From positions 48,222-112,221 of the forward strand of contig NZ_JBKFFP010000009.1 of the NCBI RefSeq assembly GCF_046506625.1: a stretch of DNA of 64,000 nucleotides, in the 5' to 3' direction. The notes under the pieces were generated by a model that was not told the origin of the DNA, did no database searches, and was given only the letters and a program-made list of their open reading frames with translations. Both the position numbers and the translations under genes were made by a program. The DNA is from Zhengella sedimenti (GTDB taxonomy: Bacteria; Pseudomonadota; Alphaproteobacteria; Rhizobiales; Rhizobiaceae). Positions 58,383 through 64,000 of this stretch are shown in pieces. Position 1 is the stretch's first letter. Every line of letters starts with the position of its first letter.

Positions 58383-61300
58383 CACCTCTCACCTTCTCGG
58401 GGATGACCTGAGGGCCTCAGTCGGTCGGGGAACGCGTTTGCGGATTGCTGCATCCTGCTTCTCTATCTACGCGTTCGAAGCCCTGAAGTCCGAGCTCTCG
58501 AAGATCGACAGCCTGCAGTTCATCTTCACCGCGCCCACATTTGTGCCGACCGAGGTGACCGACCGCCTCCGGAAGGAACGTCGGGAATTCTTCATTCCAA
58601 AGGCGCGACGGGAAAGCGGTCTTTACGGCACCGAGTTCGAGATCCAGCTGCGCAACAAGCTCACACAACGCGCCGTCGCCCGCGAATGCGCTGATTGGAT
58701 CCGCAAGAAGGCGAGGTTTCGTTCCAACACGACAAAGGCCCCGATGCAGCAATTTATGCATCTGGCTGGTTCCGAAGGCGAAGTGGCCTACATGCCAATC
58801 AGCGGTTTCACGGCCGTAGATCTTGGCTACCAAAAGGGCGATGCGGTCTCCAACTTCGTGACCCGCTTCGATGATCCTGCGCACGCCAAGATGTATCTTC
58901 ACCTATTTGATCAGATCTGGTCGGACCCGGAAAAGGTGAATGACGTCACTGCGGCCATCTGCGAGCACATCAAGTCCGTCTATCAGGAGAATTCGCCCGA
59001 GCGCATCTACTTCATGATGCTGTACAACATCTTTCAAGACTTCCTGGAGGACGTGGACGAGGACGTTCTGCCGAACGACCTCACCGGGTACCGCGACAGC
59101 GTGGTCTGGAACAAGCTCTTCAACTATCAGAAGGACGCGGCGACCGGCATCATCAACAAGCTCGAAACATACAACGGGTGCATCCTCGCGGACAGCGTGG
59201 GACTCGGTAAGACCTTCACCGCGCTTGCCGTCATCAAATACTACGAACTGCGCAACCGATCCGTTCTCGTTCTCTGCCCTAAAAAGCTCGCGGACAATTG
59301 GCGGAACTACAACACGAACCTGACCACCAACATTTTCGCAAAGGACCGGTTCAACTATGACGTCCTCTGCCACACCGACCTCTCCCGCACCTCCGGCGAG
59401 TCCTTCGGTATCCCGCTCAATCGCGTGAACTGGGGCAACTATGATCTGGTCGTGATCGATGAATCCCACAACTTCCGCAACAACGATGTCTACAAGGACC
59501 GGGAGACCCGCTACCAGAAACTGATGAACAAGGTCATCCGCGCCGGCGTAAAGACCAAGGTCCTGATGCTTTCCGCGACCCCGGTTAACAACAGGTTCAA
59601 CGATCTTCGGAATCAGCTGGCTCTTGCCTACGAAGGACAGTCGGAAGCGCTCAGCAAGAACCTGAAGACACAGACAAGCGTCGAGGAGATTTTCCGCCGA
59701 GCCCAGAAGGCCTTCAATGAGTGGTCGTTGCTGCCGCCAGAGGAGAGGACCGCTGCGTCGATCCTGAAGTCGCTCGACTTCGATTTTTTCGAGCTTCTCG
59801 ACGCCGTCACCATCGCCCGGTCACGAAAGCACATCGAGACCTTCTACGACACGAAGGATATCGGAAAATTCCCCCAGAGACGCAAGCCGCTCTCCTACCA
59901 TCGCCCGATCACAGAGCGGTCGGACGTGATGGGCTTCAACGACATCTTCACGCAGCTCTCTGTATTGAAGCTCGCGGTCTACGCCCCGATCAGCTACATC
60001 CTGCCCAGCCGTCTGCGGAAGTATGAGGAGATCTACGACACGCAGGTCGAGGGCGGACGCGGCAAGCTCAGGCAGGCTGATCGAGAGCGCAGCCTTCAGG
60101 CGCTCATGACGACCAACCTGCTGAAACGCCTGGAGAGCTCGGTCGCTGCGTTCCGCCTCACGCTTCGGTCTCTCGGCGCCAACATCTCGCGCACGCTCGA
60201 CGCGATCGAGGGCTTTGAGAAGACGGGAAGAAGCGGCAGCGTCAGTGACTATCTCGCGGAAATGAGTGACTTCGACCCGGAGGACGATGACCTCTCCGGC
60301 CTTGATGAGTTCACGGTCGGAAAGAAGGTCCAGATCAGCCTTGCCGACATGGATCTGCCATCATGGAAACACGACCTGGCTGCAGACCTCGTCCTGATCG
60401 AAGATCTGATCGCCTCGATGGAGAAGGTGAGACCGGCGGACGACGCCAAGCTCCAGCACCTGCTTGCCCTAATCAGGCAGAAGGTCGATGAGCCGCTGAA
60501 CCCCGGAAACAGGAAGGTGCTGGTCTTCACGGCCTTCGCCGATACAGCCAACTACCTCTTCGACAACCTGGCGCCCTTCGCGGCACAGCTCGGGCTGCAT
60601 GTCGGCAAGGTCACCGGGTCAGACGCACCCAAGACGACGCTCAAGAAGTCCTACGGCTTCCAGAGCGTCCTGACGCTGTTCTCGCCGCGGTCAAAGGAGA
60701 AGGCCATCGTCCTTCCGAACGAACCGGGCGAACTGGACATCCTCATCGGCACCGACTGCATCTCGGAAGGGCAGAATCTTCAGGACTGCGACTTCCTGAT
60801 CAACTACGACATCCACTGGAACCCGGTGCGCATCATTCAGCGGTTCGGCCGGATCGACCGTATCGGATCACCCAACAGCCAGATCCAGCTGGTCAACTAC
60901 TGGCCCGATATCTCGCTCGACGAGTACATCAACCTCAAGGAGCGCGTCGAAAACCGGATGGTGATCGCCGACGTCACTGCCACCGGCGACGACAACGTCC
61001 TCACCGCCAAATCCAACGACATAGCCTACCGCAAGGAACAGCTGAGGCGGATGCAGGAGGAGGTGATCGAACTGGAGGACGCAAAAGCGGGCATCTCGAT
61101 CACCGATCTCGGGCTGAACGACTTCCGGATGGACCTGCTCAATTACGTCAAGGCGCATGGCGAGCTCGACAACGTGCCCTTCGGCATGCACGCCGTCGTA
61201 CCCGCGCAGCCGGAGCTGGGACTTCAGCCCGGTGTCATCTTCGCTCTGAAGAACATCCACGACAGCGTGAACGTCAACCAGCAGAACCGCCTACACCCCT

Positions 61301-61680
61301 TCTACCTGGTCTACATCGACGACGATGGCCGGATCGTCGCCGACCATACTGAGGTCAAGCGCCTGCTTGACCTGATCCGATCCAGCTGCAAGGGACGGAT
61401 CGAGCCCATCCACGACGTATGCCGCATCTTCAACGAGCGCACCGAGGACGGGCGCAAGATGGGCCGCTACTCCGACCTGCTCTCCAGCGCGATCCGCTCC
61501 ATGATCGAGGTGAAGGAAGAGAAGGACATCGACAGCCTGTTCAGCGGCGGGCGCACCACGGCCCTGACCCACACCATCAAGGGGCTGGACGATTTCGAGC
61601 TGATCGCCTTCCTGGTCATCGAAGGGGGCCAAGAGGCGGGGAGCGCTTTGGGCGCGACGGGGATGGAGGAAACTCCATGA
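58366..61680 (+). CDS. SNF2/SF2 helicase with N-terminal PLD-like domain
   Basis: A 1104-residue protein. Residues 1-150 resemble a phospholipase D-like N-terminal domain (LRIAASCFSIYAFEALKSELSKIDSLQFIFT) but no HKD motif is visible, so it is probably not a nuclease. The helicase core follows: Q-motif region LFNYQKDA (251), Walker A DSVGLGKT (276-283), DESH box (365-368), LSATP (402-406), then a long insertion and a C-terminal helicase domain with GTDCISEGQNLQDCDFLINYD (about 797-817) and motif VI QRFGRIDRIG (about 825-834). Such helicases are frequent in type III-like methylase loci. Overlaps DUF4391 by four bases. Confidence 0.85.
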   Translation: MQIIDNTSHLLGDDLRASVGRGTRLRIAASCFSIYAFEALKSELSKIDSLQFIFTAPTFVPTEVTDRLRKERREFFIPKARRESGLYGTEFEIQLRNKLTQRAVARECADWIRKKARFRSNTTKAPMQQFMHLAGSEGEVAYMPISGFTAVDLGYQKGDAVSNFVTRFDDPAHAKMYLHLFDQIWSDPEKVNDVTAAICEHIKSVYQENSPERIYFMMLYNIFQDFLEDVDEDVLPNDLTGYRDSVVWNKLFNYQKDAATGIINKLETYNGCILADSVGLGKTFTALAVIKYYELRNRSVLVLCPKKLADNWRNYNTNLTTNIFAKDRFNYDVLCHTDLSRTSGESFGIPLNRVNWGNYDLVVIDESHNFRNNDVYKDRETRYQKLMNKVIRAGVKTKVLMLSATPVNNRFNDLRNQLALAYEGQSEALSKNLKTQTSVEEIFRRAQKAFNEWSLLPPEERTAASILKSLDFDFFELLDAVTIARSRKHIETFYDTKDIGKFPQRRKPLSYHRPITERSDVMGFNDIFTQLSVLKLAVYAPISYILPSRLRKYEEIYDTQVEGGRGKLRQADRERSLQALMTTNLLKRLESSVAAFRLTLRSLGANISRTLDAIEGFEKTGRSGSVSDYLAEMSDFDPEDDDLSGLDEFTVGKKVQISLADMDLPSWKHDLAADLVLIEDLIASMEKVRPADDAKLQHLLALIRQKVDEPLNPGNRKVLVFTAFADTANYLFDNLAPFAAQLGLHVGKVTGSDAPKTTLKKSYGFQSVLTLFSPRSKEKAIVLPNEPGELDILIGTDCISEGQNLQDCDFLINYDIHWNPVRIIQRFGRIDRIGSPNSQIQLVNYWPDISLDEYINLKERVENRMVIADVTATGDDNVLTAKSNDIAYRKEQLRRMQEEVIELEDAKAGISITDLGLNDFRMDLLNYVKAHGELDNVPFGMHAVVPAQPELGLQPGVIFALKNIHDSVNVNQQNRLHPFYLVYIDDDGRIVADHTEVKRLLDLIRSSCKGRIEPIHDVCRIFNERTEDGRKMGRYSDLLSSAIRSMIEVKEEKDIDSLFSGGRTTALTHTIKGLDDFELIAFLVIEGGQEAGSALGATGMEETP

Positions 61681-62483
61681 CCCTCTACGATTGGCCCCGC
61701 GCGAGCGCCTTCGGGCGCGTGATCCCCAAGAACAAGATCTACGAGCACGCCGGGGCGAGCACGGGCCTCAAGGAGCTTTTCGTGCGCGAGGTCGATCAGA
61801 TCGTGTGGTCGCACAAGCTGGCGCCCGAGACGGTCAATCTGGCGGCGACTCGCCAAGTGGCCGAGATACAGGTCTTCCGCATCAACGCGCGCACCACGAC
61901 ACTCGACCGTGATGTGCTGCGCGCCATCGACAAGGCCATCCCATTTCCGCTTATCTTCGAGGTGGCCCATGGCGGCCGCGTCAGGTTGGCCGCGGCTTAT
62001 AAGCGGCCAAGCGAGGCCGACAGCGCCCGCTGGGTGGTGGGCGATTATTTCCAGGGGGACTGGCTACCAGAGGACGCAGCCCGCGCGCCCCTTCCGGTGG
62101 CGTTGAACATGGGCGCGCTGTACGAACGGCTGCTCGAGCCGCTGGTCGCCGGGCAGACGGCCCGGTTGGTCCCCGGCATGGGCGAGGCGCCGCAGACGCC
62201 CTTTACCCCTGCCGAGGCGGACCGCCCCGTGTCGCTGGAAGAGCGCATCGCGCAGGCCGAGGCGATCGAGCGCCAGGCGCGCGAAGTCGAGCGGATCAAG
62301 GCGCGGCTGGGGCGCGAGAAGCAATTCAACAAGCGCGTGGCGATCAATGCCGAGCTGCGCGCGGCCAAGCAGGAACTTGAGCGGCTGACGGCGGGACACG
62401 CTGGCGCCGCACAAGCAAATCCAGCGGAAGTGGGCACCGGTTCCGCGTCCGGATTTGCGCCCAAGAAGACGACGAATGATTGA
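61677..62483 (+). CDS. DUF4391 protein of the defence operon
   Basis: A 268-residue protein of the DUF4391 family, which accompanies a helicase and a type III-like methylase. An N-terminal alpha/beta part (about residues 1-150, starting LYDWPRASAFGRVIPKNKIYEHA) is followed by a coiled coil at about residues 184-240 (SLEERIAQAEAIERQAREVERIKARLGREKQF). The tail is Ala/Gly-rich. No catalytic motif is evident; the coiled coil suggests a bridge or adaptor. ATGA overlap with the helicase gene and a GGAGGA site support this start. Confidence 0.75.
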   Translation: MTLYDWPRASAFGRVIPKNKIYEHAGASTGLKELFVREVDQIVWSHKLAPETVNLAATRQVAEIQVFRINARTTTLDRDVLRAIDKAIPFPLIFEVAHGGRVRLAAAYKRPSEADSARWVVGDYFQGDWLPEDAARAPLPVALNMGALYERLLEPLVAGQTARLVPGMGEAPQTPFTPAEADRPVSLEERIAQAEAIERQAREVERIKARLGREKQFNKRVAINAELRAAKQELERLTAGHAGAAQANPAEVGTGSASGFAPKKTTND

Positions 62484-62493
62484 GAGGACGAGC

Positions 62494-63942
62494 ATGGACA
62501 AGCTGAAGATGCACAGCCCGGACCTGAGCCAGGACAACATCGCGAAAATCCGCGAGCTGTTCCCCGGCTGCGTGACCGAGGCGCGGGACGAGGCGACGGG
62601 GGCGGTGCGTCTGGCGGTGGACTTCGATCAGCTGCGTCAGGAGTTGAGCGACCACATCGTGGAAGGGCCACAGGAGCGGTATCGGCTCGACTGGCCGGGG
62701 AAGAAAAACGCGCTCTTGCTTGCAAACGCACCTCTTTCGAAGACTCTGTTGCCTCATCGTGAGGAAAGTTTGAATTTCGATGAAACACGAAATCTTCTTG
62801 TATCAGGAGACAACCTCGAGGCCCTAAAGCTGTTGCGAGAAACGTTTTTGGGAGCGGTGAAGGCCATCTACATCGATCCCCCATATAATACTGGAAGTGA
62901 CTTTATCTATAATGATGACTTCTCCGAAACAACTGAGGAGTATCTAATTTCATCTCAACAATTGAGCGAGGATGGTTCTCGGCTTGTGGCGAACACCGAG
63001 TCCAATGGCCGCTTCCACTCGGATTGGTTGACCATGATGTACTCTCGCTTAAAGCTAGCAAGGAACCTTCTAGCAGATGATGGCGTCATATTTTCTTCTA
63101 TCAGCGATGAAGAGTCCGCCAATATGAGGCGTCTGCTTGATGAGGTCTTTGGAGAAGATAATTTCATCGACACTATTGCAGTTGAAATGTCGACAACATC
63201 AGGTCCGAAAACGGTTAACGCTCAGCAAGGTACCATCGTAAAGAATGTAGAGTTTGTGCACGTCTTTAGAAAGACGGCCGCCTTTGACAACATACGACAC
63301 ACTCCATTGTTTGACGGCGTAGTCTCCTTTGATACGCACTACACCGCTTGGATGAATGAAGATGGCACTTTGAGCACGCTGGCTCAGAAGATGATGGAAG
63401 ATGAAGAAGTTGGGGCTGATATCGAAAAATTCGGATTCTCTTCCCGAGGCTCTTTCAGCGTCAACAATATGGACAGGCTGCTATCTGTCTCGGATGCCGC
63501 AAAAGAATTCATAGACAGTAACCTCGACAAGATCGCTCGTATTGACAGGCCGCCAGTCTCTGCCGGCAAACAATCTACTGAGGTTGGCTGTTGGGTTGCG
63601 TTCGAAGCTGATCATCGAACCTATTATCTAACAACTTTGTCAAATGGAACGCTTCAAGCTTTAATGCCTCTATCCCTAAATTATCGCATGTCCGATGATT
63701 ACAAGCCTCGGTTTGGCCGCACAGTAATTCGTGGCGACCTATGGAAGGGCTTTTATCAAGACATGGGGAATGTCGCAAAAGAAGGCGGGATAGCATTTGC
63801 CAACGGAAAGAAGCCGGTTCGGCTGATAAAGCAGTTATTGAAGTGGGCGAACAACACAAAAGATGGAATTGTTCTCGATTTCTTTGCAGGCTCAGGAACA
63901 ACCGCACATGCAGTTATGGAGGCTAGGGTCAAAACCCATTGA
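62494..63942 (+). CDS. mod: Type III-like DNA methyltransferase Mod, C-terminally truncated
   Basis: A beta-class amino-methyltransferase related to type III Mod subunits, which methylate adenine within a short asymmetric site. The 482-residue product has the catalytic motif IV DPPYNTG (DPPY at residues 128-131) first and the SAM motif I DFFAGSGTTAHAV at 462-474 near the end, the beta-class order. Normal Mod proteins are about 640-680 residues with some 100-170 residues after motif I; here the frame stops eight residues later (MEARVKTH). The target-recognition region is between the two motifs. Base composition drops to about 45-47% GC from near 62750. Activity is doubtful because the C-terminus is lost. 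Confidence 0.82.
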   Translation: MDKLKMHSPDLSQDNIAKIRELFPGCVTEARDEATGAVRLAVDFDQLRQELSDHIVEGPQERYRLDWPGKKNALLLANAPLSKTLLPHREESLNFDETRNLLVSGDNLEALKLLRETFLGAVKAIYIDPPYNTGSDFIYNDDFSETTEEYLISSQQLSEDGSRLVANTESNGRFHSDWLTMMYSRLKLARNLLADDGVIFSSISDEESANMRRLLDEVFGEDNFIDTIAVEMSTTSGPKTVNAQQGTIVKNVEFVHVFRKTAAFDNIRHTPLFDGVVSFDTHYTAWMNEDGTLSTLAQKMMEDEEVGADIEKFGFSSRGSFSVNNMDRLLSVSDAAKEFIDSNLDKIARIDRPPVSAGKQSTEVGCWVAFEADHRTYYLTTLSNGTLQALMPLSLNYRMSDDYKPRFGRTVIRGDLWKGFYQDMGNVAKEGGIAFANGKKPVRLIKQLLKWANNTKDGIVLDFFAGSGTTAHAVMEARVKTH

Positions 63943-64000
63943 TAGCGTGGATTTAACGTAGCAAATCAGATTCAAAGCGCCAAATCAGTTATTTGGAGGC
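63922..64000. mobile_element. Probable insertion-sequence end interrupting mod
   Basis: From about 63922 the sequence no longer matches what follows motif I in Mod proteins. It contains the small dyad GGGT-N4-ACCC (63925-63936), immediate stops in all Mod-like frames, and an 8-base direct repeat CAAATCAG (63962-63969 and 63981-63988). The junction reads CTAGGG, compatible with the YTAR or TA targets of IS5-type elements. No transposase is visible in the remaining bases, so the call rests on loss of homology. Confidence 0.4.

Noticed and set aside
1..64000. CRISPR arrays, rRNA genes and phage structural genes
   Set aside because: No regularly spaced repeats, no rRNA-like sequence and no capsid, tail or terminase proteins were seen on either strand.

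Overview
The window is high-GC alphaproteobacterial DNA, most likely from an anoxygenic phototroph of the Hyphomicrobiales (Rhizobiales) that also oxidises alcohols with PQQ enzymes. The evidence is gene content and order: a purple-bacterial photosynthesis gene cluster, a ppx-rlmE pair typical of the class, and a large quinoprotein alcohol dehydrogenase cluster. Species cannot be named from this. No sequence search was run; all family assignments come from reading the proteins.

Region 1 (1-25157) is part of a photosynthesis cluster. A minus-strand superoperon, bchF-bchN-bchB-bchH-bchL-bchM-lhaA-puhA-puhB-puhC, has mostly 4-base stop/start overlaps and runs off the left edge inside puhC. Divergent from it are aerR/ppaA-ppsR, then bchG-bch2-bchP, a small membrane protein, cytochrome c2, dxs, a second cobalamin-binding AerR-like protein, bchE-bchJ and a convergent tspO. 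TGT-N12-ACA operators of the PpsR type stand before bchF, bchG, dxs and bchE. In three of them the right operator arm is also the -35 element. bchE instead combines a PpsR site with an FNR/FixK-type box. So oxygen control (PpsR, FNR/FixK) and cobalamin or light control (AerR-like) appear wired together.

Region 2 (25438-34890) is mixed housekeeping and accessory DNA: tRNA-Gln, ppx-rlmE, a DHA2-type MFS exporter, DUF2478, glutaryl-CoA dehydrogenase, a compact SF1 helicase, an alpha/beta hydrolase, and a MAPEG gene divergent from a tetR with a perfect palindromic operator.

Region 3 (34918-54579) is a PQQ alcohol dehydrogenase cluster. The enzyme belongs to the ExaA/QEDH family but carries the extra Asp that marks lanthanide-dependent enzymes (ExaF/PedH type). 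Around it are cytochrome c550 (PedF), a MoxJ-like protein, a SoxYZ-like carrier, a metallo-hydrolase, a beta-propeller, a CxxxCW protein, two ABC systems and a seven-gene MoxR/DUF58/DUF4381/VWA/VWA/TPR/BatD assembly operon resembling mxaRSACKLD. Four promoters share a motif I derived here, TGTAC-N6-GCAAT, with a -10-like hexamer 21-23 bases downstream. It looks like the target of one unidentified activator.

Region 4 (54666-64000) starts with tRNA-Asp and tRNA-Val. A tyrosine integrase beside tRNA-Val opens an integrated island: an XRE regulator coupled to a 45-residue protein, then a probable defence operon of WYL regulator, PLD-like/SNF2 helicase, DUF4391 protein and type III-like DNA methyltransferase (Mod). 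Mod is compositionally mosaic and loses its C-terminus just before the right edge, probably through an insertion sequence. Any restriction subunit and the far attachment site would lie outside the window.
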